The notes: generated by a model not told the origin, from the sequence alone. Counted from the stretch's first letter, positions 10,120 through 24,179 are shown. The stretch: 64,000 bases of DNA from Brasenia schreberi (GCA_036023115.1 JAYKKT010000076.1:2356001-2420000), one strand, 5' to 3'. Numbers and translations: made by a program.

Positions 10120-12988
10120 ATGTCAAAATCCAATCCAAGTGAAGTGTCGAGCCAAGGCTCATGCGCATCAAGTTCTCACTCTAGGAGGATTTTCAAAAAC
10201 AAAATAAAACTAGATGAAATCGAGGACTTGAGAAGGGAATTTTAGGCCAAAATCGATGCTCTCAGCCAAGAGGCTGAAGTAGGCGATTCGTGTTCATCAA
10301 ACGGTGAACAAAGGCCTAAAAAGAAAATTGAAAAACCTCGCAAGCAAAAAGAAGCCTCCGTAATGGAAGGCAACCAATACCACGAGTCCTTCACACAAAA
10401 GGACCGTAAAGCCCTACAGCAACTGCTGAAAGGGCAAAATAAAGAGAAAAGAAGCTACGCCCTGTCTGATTTCCTTCCTATGGATTACGAAACGGACAGT
10501 GACGATGAAATACCGAACTTCCATCGGTATGATGGCATGGGAGACCCTAGGTCTCACTTGCAACTTTTCTCACGTCGAGCCCATAAGAAGAAAAAGGACT
10601 CGATGAAATGGGTGTATTGGTTCCCCCTATCCCTTAAGGGCACGGCTGCAAAATGGCTGGCTTCCTACGACTTAAGCCAGTTCGCTACTTTTGAAGAGTT
10701 AGCGAACTGCTTCATGCAAAGATTTGCACACAACGTGGAAGTCACGCCAACCTTGAATACCTTAAGGGATACAAAGCAAGGCATGAACGAAGACGTGCAT
10801 GCCTTCATTATAAGATGGAGGTCTCTTTTGGGCCAAGTGCGAGAGCCTATATCCGAAGGATGCGCAGTAATGCTCATCCTGGATAATTTCAAAAGCGAGT
10901 TAAAAACCCTTCTCTCGCTCCATGAGATTTCAACTTTCCATAAGTTGATCAAAAGGCCTCCCTTTTCGAAACCAACTTGCGAAAAGGGACATACGACCAC
11001 TTATGGAAAGGAAGTGCCGTTCCCAAAACACGCGTGGAAAAGCCCATCGCATATGGGCTGCCCACAACGGACAAAGGGGCAAAGCCCCATAAAATCGCCA
11101 ATGTCCGGGTGGATCCAGGCATGGCGGGCACTTCTAAAAATTTTGAAAAAATAGAAAATAAGAGAGAACGCAATTTTTCAAAGCCAATTGAAAAACGGGA
11201 GTACACTCCGCTGGGGCAACCTGTGTCGGAGGTCCTAGACCTCCTACTTGCCCAGGGCATGATCGAACTCCCTGAAATCCCTGAAGGAGTCATGTCCAAA
11301 GGGGGGTATTTAAACCGATTTTGCAAGTATCATTGGCTCAAAGGCCATGATACCAAACGGTGCTTCTCTCTTCTAAATAAAATTGAGAACTTGATAGCAG
11401 AGGGCCGGCTCCAGGTCACTGCGGAACCTGAGCCACCTCAAGCTATCTTCAAGGAACCCTTTCCCAAACACGCCAGTGGCAGTGGGAAAGGAAAGGAGGT
11501 ATGTACCCTCACCATTTCCAAGAAACTAGCGCGAAAGCCCGAACCTGGTCGACCTGCTTGTGCGCCCATCCTTGTATTATACAAGAGGCCCGCCCAAGTC
11601 GTCATTCGGGGACCATCAAAAGTGGAAACCCCGGCAAAGCCAGTTTTTAAAATCCAAGGTTCTCCTCAGCTCATCCTTAGAGCCAAGTTTAGCGCAAACC
11701 CTAGGCTGGTCGTGGGGGAAGTCACTAGATCCGGGAGGATCTACCAACCCCCGCACCTTCAAGGTGCTCAAAAGGTGGTCAGTGTGCCTGGCCCCTCAAA
11801 AGCATGTATCCCTAGTGGTCTGCCAAAAGCAGATAAGGACAAAATCATCCTAAATCCTTATGATTTCGAAAACCACCTTTCAAAGATTCCTATTCACATG
11901 TCTATCCTAGAGCTTATCAAAACCTCGCCTAGGCATAGACTTGTCTTAGAGAAAATTCTAGAAAGGGCCAAGGTTGATTCGAACATAAGTCCGGAGTCCT
12001 TGTCTGCCCAAGTGGCTTTATTAGGAGCAAAATCGCCCATCACCTTTTCGGAAGATGATGTAGATAGACCCTACGAAACCCATAACCAGGCCCTGCATAT
12101 CGAGGTGGTTCTAAACAACCACTCTCTCGACAGGTGCCTAGTCGATGGTGGAGGAGGGCTCAACATCCTTCCACTTCACGTGGCGTACAAAATCGGAGTC
12201 ACCTTGACTTCAGTAAACCCAAGCCCCATCGTTATCACTGGATACGATTGGAATGCGTCTAGGCCTTTAGGATCCATCGAACTCCCAATGAAAACGGGAG
12301 GGATCGAACACACGGGGGTGTTCCATGTCTTGGACATCCACCCCCATTATAACCTGTTGCTGGGAAGACCCTGGATACACAGTTTGTGCGCTGTGCCATC
12401 CACCTTCCACAAGTGTGTCAAGATCCCTTTTAGGGACCAAGTCGTAGTGATCCTAGGTGAGAGTCACCCACAGCTTCAGGGGATCATAAACTCCCCTTGT
12501 TTATCGAGCTCCCAGGCCCATGAGGCTAACCTGGGGCAAATTATGGTTGAGCCACCTCGGCTCGTGTTGAACAACCCTAGGAAGGTTGTATATGTGAAGG
12601 GGCCGCCCAAAGCAGCCCCCTCCCGACTCTAATCCTCCTAGGAAAACCCAAACGTTCCCTATTTCCAAAACCCCTGGACAAAAGGCCATACGAGCCTAAT
12701 ATGGACGATAGCATGTTCCAGGACCACGACTTGTATCCCATCTTTTCAAAAAACAAAAGGTCGTGGAACATGTTATTGAACATGGGCTACACGCCCTACA
12801 AGAGTCTAGGGGCACAAAACCAGGGTCTCCTAGAGCCCATCCTTCCTAGGGCCAACCCAAGCCGATATGGGATCGGCTATACTCCCCGAATACCGCCGGA
12901 GCCACCCCCTGTAACCACCTGGGTCAAGGGTGCCCCGGAGCCTGTCTTAGAAGAGACCTATGGTTTAGACCTCCTATTCCGAGTCTAA
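10120..12988 (+). pseudogene. P1 gag-pro, broken copy
   Basis: The ancestral start is the ATG at 10120 (MSKSNPSE), but a TAG at 10243-10245 replaces a GAG codon, so the longest usable start is 10363 (MEGNQYHE). The gag core (WVYWFPLSLKG to MQRFAHN) is followed by one missing A near 10946-10952, which shifts the frame. The C-x2-H-x4-H-x4-C knuckle and the protease active site (LVDGG) follow in the second frame. A missing C in the run at 12616-12620 shifts the frame again, and the tail ends LDLLFRV with TAA at 12986-12988. Compared with P2 the two frame shifts are single-base homopolymer changes. They may be real decay or assembly error. Confidence 0.9.
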
Positions 12989-13102
12989 CCCATAGTGTTT
13001 TCCCTTTGTAGGTATGACGGAAGATCCCTTTTTCTAAAAATACCAAAAACATTTGAAAACTTAAAATAAAAAAAAATCGAAAAACAAGAAAAACCAAAAA
13101 CA

Positions 13103-16100
13103 ATGGAAAAACAAAAACTCGAAAAAAGTGTGCTTTGTATAGTTCCCAAAGTTCTTGTTTTACAAAAACCCAAAAAAATCAAAAATTTGGAAAATACCAA
13201 AAAGATTTTGTACATAGCCGCTCCTGGTAGGACTTTGGCGAAAGAAAAGGATTTCGAAAGAAACGTCGTCTGGATAGCCAGACCAAAAATTTCGAAATCA
13301 CTTAAAAATCCAAGTACAAAACCAGGTTATTTTGAAAATCACGCGTCAAGTTCCCTCGGGTCTAAAGCCCACGAGAATGATCAAAGCCCAGAAGTGGATC
13401 CCCTTGAGGAAGACCCCACTTCTGAGCTCCCAGAATTTCATAGAATTCTCGATTTTGAAAGACCTTCCCAATCAGTAGGAGGAGATTTCATAGAGGTGAA
13501 CCTAGGGGATGATTCCAATCCCAAAACCATCAAGATAGGCGCATGCTTGCATGAAACTGAAAAGTTAGCATTCATTGCATTTCTACGAACCTATTTAGAT
13601 GTGTTTGCATGGACGTATGAAGACATGCCGGGCATAGATCCCAGCATAGTCGAGCATCGTCTTCCCTTAGATGTAGGTGTAAAACCAATAAAGCAGAAGC
13701 TTAGGAAAATACACCCGAATGTACACACGCAAGTCAAAGAGGGTTTAGAAGATCTGCTAAAAGCCGGATTTATAAAACCCATTGCGTATTCTGATTGGTT
13801 GTCAAATATCGTTGTAGTTCGAAAAACCAATGGGAAAATTCGAATATGCATCGATTTCAGAAACCTGAATAAAGCCACTCCAAAGGATAATTATCCTTTA
13901 CCAAACATAGATTTGATAGTCGATAGTACTGCAAATCATGAAATGTTTTCATTTATGGATGGCTATTCAGGCTATAATCAAATCAAACTAAGCCCACGAG
14001 ATCAGGGTAAGACCGCCTTCACAACCCCATGGGGCACGTACTGCTATACAGTCATGCCCTTTGGTTTGAAAAATGCCGGCGCAACATACCAACGAGCCAT
14101 GAACACGATCTTCCATGATCAAATTCACGAGCTTGTAGAAGTGTATGTAGATGATCTCTTGGCGAAATCCAAAACCCGATGCACCCATATCGAATGTTTA
14201 CAAAAGATTTTCGAAAGGCTTAGGCTTTACAAAGTAAAGCTAAACCCTCAAAAATGTGTGTTCGGGGTAGAATCAGGGAAGCTTCTCGGCTTTATGGTGA
14301 GCCAAAGGGGAATAGAAGTCGACCCCTCTAAATGTCGAGCCATCATAGACATGGCTCCACCCTCCAATCTCACCCAAGTCCGTAGCCTTCAGGGTCGATT
14401 ACAATCTGTGCGCCGATTCATATCAAATCTGGCAACTCAGATGCGAACCCTTCAACAAACTGTTGAGGAAGGGTACGAAATTCTTATGGGATGACGAATG
14501 CCAAAAGTCCTTCGAGAGACTAAAGGCATACTTGGTTAATCCCCCCGTTTTGAATCCTCCAAGACAAGGAAAACCGCTTTTATTATACATCTCCGTGCAT
14601 GTAAACGCTTTAGGAGCCCTGTTGGCTCAATACGAGGATGACACCCATAAGGAGTATGCCATCTACTATATTTCGAAAACTCTCTTGGCTTATGAACGAA
14701 ATTATCAAGCCATGGAGAAGACGTGCTTGGCCCTAGTCTGGGCCTGCCAGAAATTCAGACACTACTTCCTAGATCATGAGATCTGGATAGTGTCCAAGCT
14801 TGATCCAATCAAGCACTTGTTCGAAAAACCCATTCTCACAGGTAGATTGGGCAAATGGCAACTCCTTCTAATGGAGTATGATCTGAAATACCATCAACAG
14901 ATCTCCGTTAAGGGGCAAGCCCTAGCAGATTACGTGGCTGACTTCCCCTTGGAGGACGCATATCCCACTCTTGTCGAAATGCCTGATGAAGGCATATTGC
15001 AAAACCATTTTCAAAACCACATTTTGGCAAATTCTTTCGAAAACCAAGTGTGGAAGATGCACTTCGACGGGGCACGAAACCAACGAGGGGCTGGTGCCGG
15101 GATCATCCTAATCTCCCCTGAAAGGGCGAGATTCCCATAGCAGTTCGCTTAGATTTCGAATGTTCCAACAACGTAGCTGAGTATGAAGCACTCATACAAG
15201 GCTTAAGGATTTCGAAAACTCTAGGGGCATCATGCATCGAGGTCTTTGGAGGTTCGCTCCTTGTCATAAACCAGGTTTTAAAAATTTGGCAAGTACGTAA
15301 TGAGAAACTACTTCCATATCATGAGTTGGCCACTCGATTGGTCCAATCCTTCCAGTCGTGTAAGCTCACACACGTGGGAAGAGAGGACAATGGCATCGCC
15401 GATGCCCTCTCTTCCTTGGGTTCAGCCCTGAAGGTCGATCCCATTTCAGGGACCAGATCTTTGGAAATATGGCATGCGCCCCATCCATCCACACACGACT
15501 TGGATATTTGCCAAAACAACCCAGAGTCTCTTGAAAAACCCTGGTTCTATGACATAAAACAATTTTTAGAAAATGGGGGATTCACCGAGGATGCCACATC
15601 CAAAGATAGGGCATTCATTCGTAAGATTTCGACCCGATACACCATCCTGGGTGGGGTCTTATACAAAAAGAGTTTTACCGGCATTCTGCTTAGGTGTATC
15701 GACCTAGAGGAGGCTAGGATAGTGATGCACGAGTTCCACGATGGAGAATGTGGAGGTCATGTTAATGCCAACATGATGGCGATGAAAATACTTAGAGGGG
15801 GCTATTTTTGGTCCACCCTGAAAAAGGATTGTCATGATCATGTTAGGAAGTGTCATCCATGTCACGTGCATGGGCACGCCATTCATATCCCTTCATCTGC
15901 ATTGCATTCCGTGGTCAGCCCCTGGCCATTTACCATGTGGGCGTTTGACATTATAGGCCCCATATTTCCAAAGGCCTCGAATGGGCATCGTTTTATTTTA
16001 GCAGCCACGGAGTATTTCTCCAAGTGGGTGGAAGCCATTTCCCTAACGAATGTAATGGGGCAACATGTGGTGGCTTTCATCCGGAGGAATATCTTGGCTC

Positions 16101-16789
16101 GATTTGGGGTTCCACGAGACCTTGTGTCTGATAATGGTACCCCATTCAAAAACGAGCGGATGGTTAAGTTGTGCAACACGTATGGCATAACTCACCACTT
16201 CTCCTCGCCCTACTACCCTCAAGGCAACGGCCAAGCCGAAGCCACAAACAAGACTCTCATTGGTATCATTGAGAAAACCTTAGAGAAGGGTAGGAGGTGG
16301 CATGAGAAGCTGGATGAAGCCTTATGGGCTTATAGGACTTCCATCCGGACTCCCACAAATGCCACACCATTCGAATTGGTCTATGGCACAAACGCCATTC
16401 TTCCCATTCATACCCAACTGCATTCATTCCATACATCCATTGCACTCGACCTCCCCCTAGAGACGCTTCAGCATGCTAGGATGGCCGAACTAGATTTGCT
16501 AGATGAGAGGCGACTCCTTGCCATGGATCATGCTCGTGCATACCGGCAAAGGATAGCCCGACATTATAGCAAACACATGAGACCTCGCCACTTCGAAGTG
16601 GGGGATCTGGTCTTGAAAACCATCCATCATCGTGGCCCACACCCCCTAGGCAAGTGGCACCCCAATTGGGATGGACCCTATGTTGTACGAGCAACCACTA
16701 CGAACAATTCGTATTGGTTGATCGATGTAGAAGGTAGGAATTTAGCAGATCCTATCAATATTCAATACTTAAAGAAGTATCATGTGTAG
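13103..16789 (+). pseudogene. pol: P1 pol, broken copy: RT, RNase H, aRH, integrase
   Basis: It starts at the ATG of MEKQKLEK. RT is intact to about 14430, including YVDD. An extra C in AACTCAG (about 14437) shifts the frame just after RT. The degenerate RNase H and the start of aRH are read from 14463 to about 15120, where one A is missing from a run and the frame shifts again. The remainder, with the aRH end and integrase, is open to TAG at 16787-16789. The aRH motif GDS reads GGS (GGT at 15251-15253), as in P2. Integrase keeps HHCC and normal DD35E spacing, without the extra glycine seen in P2. Confidence 0.9.
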
Positions 16790-17949
16790 GATCTGAATGA
16801 AATTCCAGTTTTCGAAAATTTTATAAGGATAGCTGCCCTGAGACGTGTGAATATGGTGCAAAAGCAACTCGTGTGACCCTAAGTAAGAGAATTCGCACTT
16901 GTGAAATAGTGGAGTTTTCAAAATCGTGGTTGCATTTCAAAATCCTTCTTCTTACAAAGAAAGGCCTAGTTCAACATAGCAAGATACTTGCAAGTAGTAC
17001 GTGCTATTTCTAAATAGGCTGATCTGGAATGGATCAAGTGTAAGCTTGGGATAAGTCCTCCCCTCTTCTCTTCTCCTTCCAAAAAAGGAAAACAAAGGCC
17101 CAAACCAAAAGGGAATTTCCCATTTAAAGTCTCTTTCCAAAAGAAAGAAACCAGACTTCAAAAAGAAAAATAGATTCTCTTATAAAAAAAGAGGGATTAA
17201 AGAAAAAATACTCTCAAAGGGAGACCCTCTAGGAAAAAGGAAAAAGAGGCCAAAAAGCTCAAAAAGAGCAGTTTTCCGCCTTCTATGCCTTAAACCACGG
17301 GACACTTCAGAAGGGACCGTGATATCTCTTTCCCATCCCTGGCTTATCCCAAGCTAAAGCATGGTTCATTTCGAGGAATCCTAAAGTAAAAATAGGATTT
17401 ACTTACTTGAATTTCATCTTGTTTGAGAATTCGACGTTTCGAGTAAGGCGTAGGGATTTGAAATGAAGCTTGTTTTCTTACAAAACCTTCGCTAGATAAG
17501 CGAGTGTTAAGACTCAAACAAGGGCAAGCATGAAGAGCTCAAGATCCTTAGGATCGAGGCTCAAGACAGTTGTCCCTTTTGTAAATAGCTTTTGTAAATA
17601 AGTTTTAAAAACCGAACATCGAACAGCATAGGGTTTTTGCTCACTTGGAGCAGTAGGCCTTGTAAGTCTCTAGAGTTCGACCACACCTGGTCTCTGGGAG
17701 GTCGCCACTCTTGGCACCACACCCATGTCATCTGCATTCCACGCATGGTACTTACATGAACATGATCCCATATAGGACCAGATTCCATAGTATAACCCTT
17801 TGGCGTGATTTCTCCTCCTACCAGAGTTTGTAAAATTGAGATTTTTGCTAAAATGGGACGATCCCATATTCTTCGTGGCTAGATCTAGGGAGACATTAAA
17901 AGGGGTGTTTGTCATCTTTGCCCTTATCCAAATCTATTTGGACAAGGCC
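16790..17949 (+). other. P1 3' internal non-coding region
   Basis: This is 1.16 kb between the integrase stop and the polypurine tract. It contains an A/G-rich block (about 17080-17280). No protein domain or long conserved frame is visible. It is kept in all copies, so it may carry signals for the element. Confidence 0.75.
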
Positions 17950-17960
17950 AAAGAGGGGCA
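17950..17960 (+). promoter_or_regulatory. Polypurine tract of P1
   Basis: AAAGAGGGGCA lies just upstream of the 3' LTR start at 17963. It would prime plus-strand DNA synthesis. The same tract is at 34843-34853 (P2) and, on the minus strand, at 23013-23023, 39908-39918 and 54313-54323. Confidence 0.85.
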
Positions 17961-17962
17961 TT

Positions 17963-20900
17963 TGTAAACACCCCGAAATCCCACGAGTTTCTTAAACAAA
18001 TCTGGTTTTATACAAGCAGCCCCAAAGGGCCATTTTGAGTTTGGAAACCCAGGAGCCTTCCAAACAACCCTGTATATATGTTTCAAACTTTATCTTTCAA
18101 AAAACATATAATATAGCTTTTGAAAACCCTTTTAAAATATGTTTTGAAACCCCGAAGTGGCTTGGCCCGATCAAGACAGGACCAGGAGAGCCAAGAAGAG
18201 CCCGGAACCGGAGCACCTGTCGAGCCCGGCGCAGCAACTCTTGTATCTGATTCACACCCCAGGATCTCGAACGTCCAAGACCCTGTTCTTATCAAAATAG
18301 CATTTGAAGTCATCTCCGGAAGGCAGAAACGGAGGCGGACGACTATGTTGGCGAAGACCCAACGCAGACGGAGTACTGATGCTGTCAGGCCCCGCACGAA
18401 TCGTCCGTTTCGAACCCAGCTCGAAGGAGTCAGAGTTCAGTTTGGATTGGATCTGGACCATATATATCCAGATTCCAATCCAAACCCATATGTGGACTTG
18501 GATTTGGATTTGGATCCGGAGATCCAATCCAATATCCATATCCATGGCCCACATCACCTTTTCATAAAGGGAGGTGGGGCCCACTTGAAATTCACGTGGG
18601 ATATTGGGCATGAGAGAGAGTGGGGGTGAAAAATATCAAGAGTGTTGTATTAAGCTTGACTTGTGTGTCAAGTTTGGGCTAATCATGTGGGTTAGCCTAA
18701 TTGAGTGGGTTTAAGCTTGTAATTAGCTAAAACCTAACCTAGGGCTGCACCAACATGGGGTGATCAAGGTCTATGGGCCATGCTAAGGGAGCTCCTTCAA
18801 CTAAACCTAGCCAAAAATGCCTAAACCTAGCCTAAACCCCTAATCCACCCCTAATCTGAACCTAATCACCTAACCCACTTCCCTAATCTCGGCCTAATCC
18901 CAACCTAATCACCTAACCCACTTCCCTAATCCTTCCCTAAACCTAGATTAATTTCCCTAATCCTAGCCTAAACCTAGCCTAATCACCTAACCTAGCTCAC
19001 TAAACCTCACCCTAAAACCCAACCACCTAACCTAGCCCTAAACCCCTAAACCACCCTTAGCCCACGATTTATCCAAACACCTAGTTTTAAAATATCTGGC
19101 CCAACCCCATCCAGCCCACCTTATCTACATACCACCCTACCTAAACCACCTAACCACTACCCATAGCCCAGCCCTAACCGACCTACCCATCCCCTATTTA
19201 AACCCCCCCCATTGTGGGCGGGTTTTCAAGTGGGAACCACCCCTTCCATCCAGCCGGGCCCTCTCCTTCTCCCATCTCTCATCCAGCCGTGACCACTCCC
19301 CAGCAGCTCCACCTGCTCCACCAGCCGCCACCTGCTCCGCCACCTTCCCTCTTCCGTCCACCACCACTGCCACCCAGCCGGACGCCACCATCTTCCCCCA
19401 ACTCCACCAGCCGACAGCCACCTGCCCGCCATTCTTCCACTCCATCCGCCACTTCTCCTCATTCGGTAAGTGCCCTAAACTCCCTCAAAACCCCTCTCTA
19501 CCACCTCTCCACTCTTAGCCACCCATCTTCCCTTCAGCTCAGCCCCTTTGCCGCCACCACCTAAGCCTAGCCGAACCTAGGATAACCCAAGTGGCTGGCC
19601 ACTACTTAGCCACCATCTCCCATTCGGCCAACCCCCTAGGTGTCCTATTTGGCCTCCCCACCAGCTCACCTTTTAGGTCCAGTTTCCCTAAGTACCTAAC
19701 TTCCCTAGTGACCCTAAGACCCACTTATTCAGCCACTCTAAACTCCCTACTTGGAGGCGCCACCTACTTGCCACCGGCCCCCTTCGAGGCGTCTACCCCG
19801 CGCCCCATTTGCAGCCGGCCAGCACCCTTGATCACCTACCTTCGCGGAGCTCCCGTTTGCAGCCCAAAGCCAAGGCCACGCTCAAGCAAGACATCTACGG
19901 ACCAGCTACTCGTAAGTGTCTAAACTCGGTCTTTAGTCGTACACTTGCTTGAAATTCAATTTGATACGGGGTTGTAATAACGGAGCATAGTCTCCCCCCG
20001 CTTGTAATAACGTGGCTTGGCACAACCACACACGTGCACTCTCTTAGTCGTGCACAATTTTGAACACACACGGGCCTAATCAGCCCCTAATATATAAGTG
20101 TACATATATATTTCATTTTCGAAGGGTTTTATTTAAGTTTGGTGCGTTGTCTTTCAATTCAAACACTCTCTCACACATTGAGCTTTCGCTCTTATTTGAA
20201 AGACCCAAGTAAGGGCCGACCTATACTATTTGGGTTTCATTTCATGTCGTGTGAGTAAGTCTTTCAATTCAAACACTCTCACACACATTGAGCTTTCGCT
20301 CTTATTTGAAAGACCCAAGTAAGGGCCGACCTATACTATTTGGGTTTCATTTCTTGTCGTGTGAGTAAGTCTTTCAATTCAAGCACTTTCACACACATTG
20401 AGCCTTCGCTCTTACTCCCAAGACCTTAGTAAAGGCCTTATTGCAGTTATATTTGGGTTTCATTTATGTCGTGTGTGTAGTACTTCAATTCAAGCACTCT
20501 CACACACATTGAGCCTTCGCTCTTACTCCCAAGACCTTAGTCAAGGCCATACTGCAATTTATATTTGGGTTTAATTTCATGTCGTGTGTGTAAGTCTTTC
20601 AATTCAAGCACGCACCCACATTGAGCCTTCGCTCTTATTTGCAAGACCCGAGTAAGGTCTCATATACATAAGATATATACGTATTTCCCTTCGGTTATTT
20701 CCCTTCGGTTATTTCCCTTCGGTTATTTCCCTTCGGTTATTTCCCTTCTGTTATTTCCCTTCAGTATTGTCTTTACATTTCGGGTTTTCCCTTTGGAGTA
20801 GCGTGAGTTTGCATTGCATCTACGCCATACCACGAGGTAGGACGCATATTGCATCGAAGCAAGCCCCGCTCGAATTTCGCCCATGTAGTGGAGTGTTCAT

Positions 20901-21280
20901 AACACACAAACTAGGCGACCCAAAAAGGGATAAAAGAAAAGACTTAGGCACGTGCAAATCCACGTGATCTAAAACATGCAATTGCATCTTAAAGACCCGA
21001 AATAGACACCTCAAACCGTTTCGTAGACTTTCTCCCCAAAACTCGATTTTTTCAAAAGCGTACAGACTGACCCTTGCGCATCGGTGCAAGAAGGTCTGCG
21101 ACGACAAGAGCTCACTTGCTCACATTCGCCATGTTTAGAAGTCAGTGTTAAATACATCTTCGCTAGCTTAAGTAAGCTAGCTGGCACGCCCTATTTGTAT
21201 ACATAGCCCTTAGACGCACGATAAAGATCCACTCCAAGCCACGAAAGAGGCGAAGAGGCGGGGATTTTCGCGCGTCTACA
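17963..21280 (+). mobile_element. P1 3' LTR (3318 bp)
   Basis: It has the same order of parts as the 5' LTR. Differences include six instead of five 14-bp units and scattered substitutions (for example near 18294, 18517, 20049 and 21253). It ends TCTACA at 21280, directly followed by the AGAGT target repeat. Confidence 0.95.
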
Positions 21281-21285
21281 AGAGT
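21281..21285. repeat. Target-site duplication of P, right copy (AGAGT)
   Basis: It matches 6669-6673 and is copied again at 38175-38179 by the later tandem duplication. Confidence 0.93.
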
Positions 21286-23010
21286 TTAGGGAAACTGGAC
21301 CTAAAAGGTGAGCTGGTGGGAAGGCCGAATGGGACACCTAGGGGAAAACCGAATGGGAAATGATGGCTAGGTAGTGGCCGGCAGTTTGGGCTATGCTAGG
21401 TTCGGCTAAGTTAAAGTGGTGGTGGCAAAGGGGCTGAGATGAAGATAGGATGGGTGGCTAAGAGTGGAGAGGTGGAAGAGAGGGGCTTTGAGGGAGTTTG
21501 GGGTACTTACCGAATGGGGAGAGGTGGCGGATGAAGTGGGAAGCAGGCGGGCAGGTGGCTGTTGGTTGGTTCGGTTGGGTGGAGGTGGTGGCGTCCGGTT
21601 GAGGGATGGTGGTGGTGGATGGAAGAGGGATGGTGGCGGTACAGGTGGAGCTGATGGAGCAGGTGGAGCAGTTGGGGAATGGAGTAGGCGGACAGGTTGG
21701 AGAATGGAGTCGGCTGGGCTGAGGTGAGGGCTCCTCTTCCTGAGAAACCCGCCCCCAAGGGGGGGGGGGTTTAAATAGGGGATGGGTAGGTCGGTTAGGG
21801 CTGGGCTGAGAGTAGTGGTTAGGTGGTTTAGGTAGGGTGGTATGTAGATAAGGTGGGCTGGAAAGGGTTGGGCCAGATATTTTAAAACTAGGGGTTTGGG
21901 TAAATCGTGGGCTAAGGGTGGTTTAGGGGTTTAGGGCTAGGTTAGGTGGTTGGGTTTTAGGGTGAGGTTTAGTGAGTTAGGTTAGGTGATTAGGCTAGGT
22001 TTAGGCTAGGATTAGGGAAATTAATCTAGGTTTAGGGAAGGATTAGGGAAGTGGGTTAGGTGATTAGGTTGGGATTAGGCCGGGATTAGGGAAGTGGGTT
22101 AGGTGATTAGGTTCAGATTAGGGGTGGATTAGGGGTTTAGGCTAGGATTAGGCATTTTGGGTTAGGTTTAGGTGAGGGAGCTCCCTTAGCATGGCCCATA
22201 GACCTTGATCACCCCATGTTGGTGCAGCCCTAGGTTAGGTTTTAGCTAATTACAAGCTTAAACCCACTCAATTCTGCTAACCCACATGATTAACCCAAAC
22301 TTGACACACAAGTCAAGCTTAATACAACACTCTTGATATTTTTCACCCCCACTCTCTCTCATGCCCAATATCCCACGTGAATTTCAAGTGGGCCCCACCT
22401 CCATTTATGAGAAGGTGATGTGGGTCATGGATATGGATATTGGATTGGATCTCTGGATCCAAATCCAAATCCAAGTCCACATATGGGTTTGGATTGGAAT
22501 CTGGATATATATGGTCCAGATCCAATCCAAACTGAACTCTGACTCCTTCGAGCTGGGTTCGAGACGGACGATTTGTGCGGGGCCTGACAGCATCAGTACT
22601 CCGTCTGCGTTGGGTCTTCGCCAACATGGTCGTTCGCCTCCATTTCTGCCTTCCGGAGATGACTTCAAATGCTATTTTGGTAAGAACAGGGTCTTGGACG
22701 TTCGAGATCCTGGGGTGTGAATCAGATACAAGAGTTGCTGTGCCGGGCTTGACATGTGCTCCGGTTTCGGGCTCTTCTTGGCTCTCCTGGTCCTGTCTTG
22801 ATCGGGCCAAGCCACTTCGGGGTTCCAAAACATATTTTAAAAGGGTTTTCAAAAGCTATATTATATGTTTTTGAAAGATAAAGTTTAAAACATATATACA
22901 GGGTTGTCTGGAAGGCTCCTAGGTTTCCAAACTCAAAAATGGCCCTTTGGGGGCTGCTTGTATAAAACCAAATTTGTTTAAGAAATTCGTGGGATTTCGG
23001 GGTGTTTACA
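21281..23010 (-). mobile_element. N2 3' LTR, 5' part (U3 side), first copy
   Basis: On the minus strand the LTR starts TGTAAACACC at 23010 and runs through the hairpin zone, the CCTAA-rich tract and the TATA-like box (21770-21777) to the P insertion point. A run of ten or more G occurs just before the TATA-like box on the plus strand. It joins 5121-6673 when P is removed. Confidence 0.92.
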
Positions 23011-24179
23011 GATGCCCCTCTTTGGCCTTGTCCAAATCGATTTGGATAAGGGCAAAGATGAAAAACACCCCTTTCAATGTCTCCCTAGATCTAGCCACAA
23101 AGAATATGGGATCGTCCCATTTTAGCAAAATCACAATTTTACAAACTCTGGTAGGAGGAGATATCACGCCAAAGGGTTTTACTATGGAATCTGGTCCTAA
23201 ACGGGATCATGTTCATGCAAATACCATGCGTGGAATGCAAATGACATGGGTGTGGTGCCAAGAGTGGCGACCTCCTAGGGACCAGATGTGGTCGAACTCT
23301 AGAGACTTACAAGGCCTATTGCTCAAGTGAGCAAATCCTATGCTGTTCGATGTTCGGTTTTCAAAACTTATTTACAAAAGCTATTTACAAAAGGGACAAC
23401 TGTCTTGAGCCTCGATCCTAAGGATCTCGAGCTTTTCGTGTTCGCCCTTGTTGGAGTCTTAACACTCGCTTGTCCAGCGGAGGTTTTATAAGAAAACAAG
23501 CTTCATTTCAAATTCCTACGTCCTACTCGAAACGTCGAATTCTCAAACAAGATGAAATTCAAGTAAGTAAATCCTATTTTTACTTTAGGATTCCTCGAAA
23601 CGAACCATGCTTTAGCTTGGGATAAGCCAGGGATGGGAAAGAGATACCACGGTCCCTTCTGAAGCGACCCGTGGTTTAAGGCATAGAAGGCGGAAAACTG
23701 CTCTTTTTGAGCTTTTTGGCCTCTTTTTCCTTTTTTTCATAGAGGATCTCCCTTTGGGAGTATTTTTTCTTTAATCTCTCTTTTTTTATAAGAGAATCGA
23801 TTTTTCTTTTAAACTCTGGTTTCTTTCTTTTGGAAAGAGACTTTAAATGGGAAATTCCCTTTTGATTTGGGCCTTTGTTTTCCTTTTGGAAATAGGAGAG
23901 AAAAGGGGAGGACTTATCCCAAGCCTACACTCGATCCATTCCAGATCAGCCTATTTAGAAATAACACGTACTACTTGCAAGTATCTTGCTATGTTGAACT
24001 AGGCCTTTCTTTGTAAGAAGAAGGATTTTGAAATGCAACCACGATTTTGAAAAATCCACTCTTTCACAAGTGCGAATTCTGGTACTTAGGGTCACACGGG
24101 TTCGCCTTTGCACCTTATTCACATGTCTCAGGGCAGCTATCCCTATAAAATTTTCGAAAACTGGAATTTAATCCAGATC
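23011..24179 (-). other. N2 3' internal non-coding region, first copy
   Basis: Sequence between the N2 polypurine tract (23013-23023) and its integrase stop at 24180. It matches the second copy at 39906-41072 almost base for base. I see no gene in it. Confidence 0.85.

Larger units (their letters stand above)
6674..21280 (+). mobile_element. P1: full-length TAT-type element on the plus strand, 14.6 kb
   Basis: P1 is complete from end to end: 5' LTR 6674-9978, PBS 9984-10001, gag-pro, pol, polypurine tract 17950-17960 and 3' LTR 17963-21280. AGAGT flanks both sides. By eye the two LTRs differ at about fifteen to twenty positions over 3.3 kb, so the insertion is fairly recent. It is the only plus-strand element here and lies inside the minus-strand LTR of N2. 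Its coding frames are broken by single-base indels that are absent from the duplicate P2. Confidence 0.95.

Noticed and set aside
12457..13011. Ogre-like intron between protease and RT
   Set aside because: Donor- and acceptor-like sites exist, but the joined frame meets a stop within a few codons in P2. Kept only as an open question about the conserved stop.
16790..17949. Envelope-like or extra gene downstream of integrase
   Set aside because: Only short frames are present, with no signal peptide or membrane segments kept between copies.
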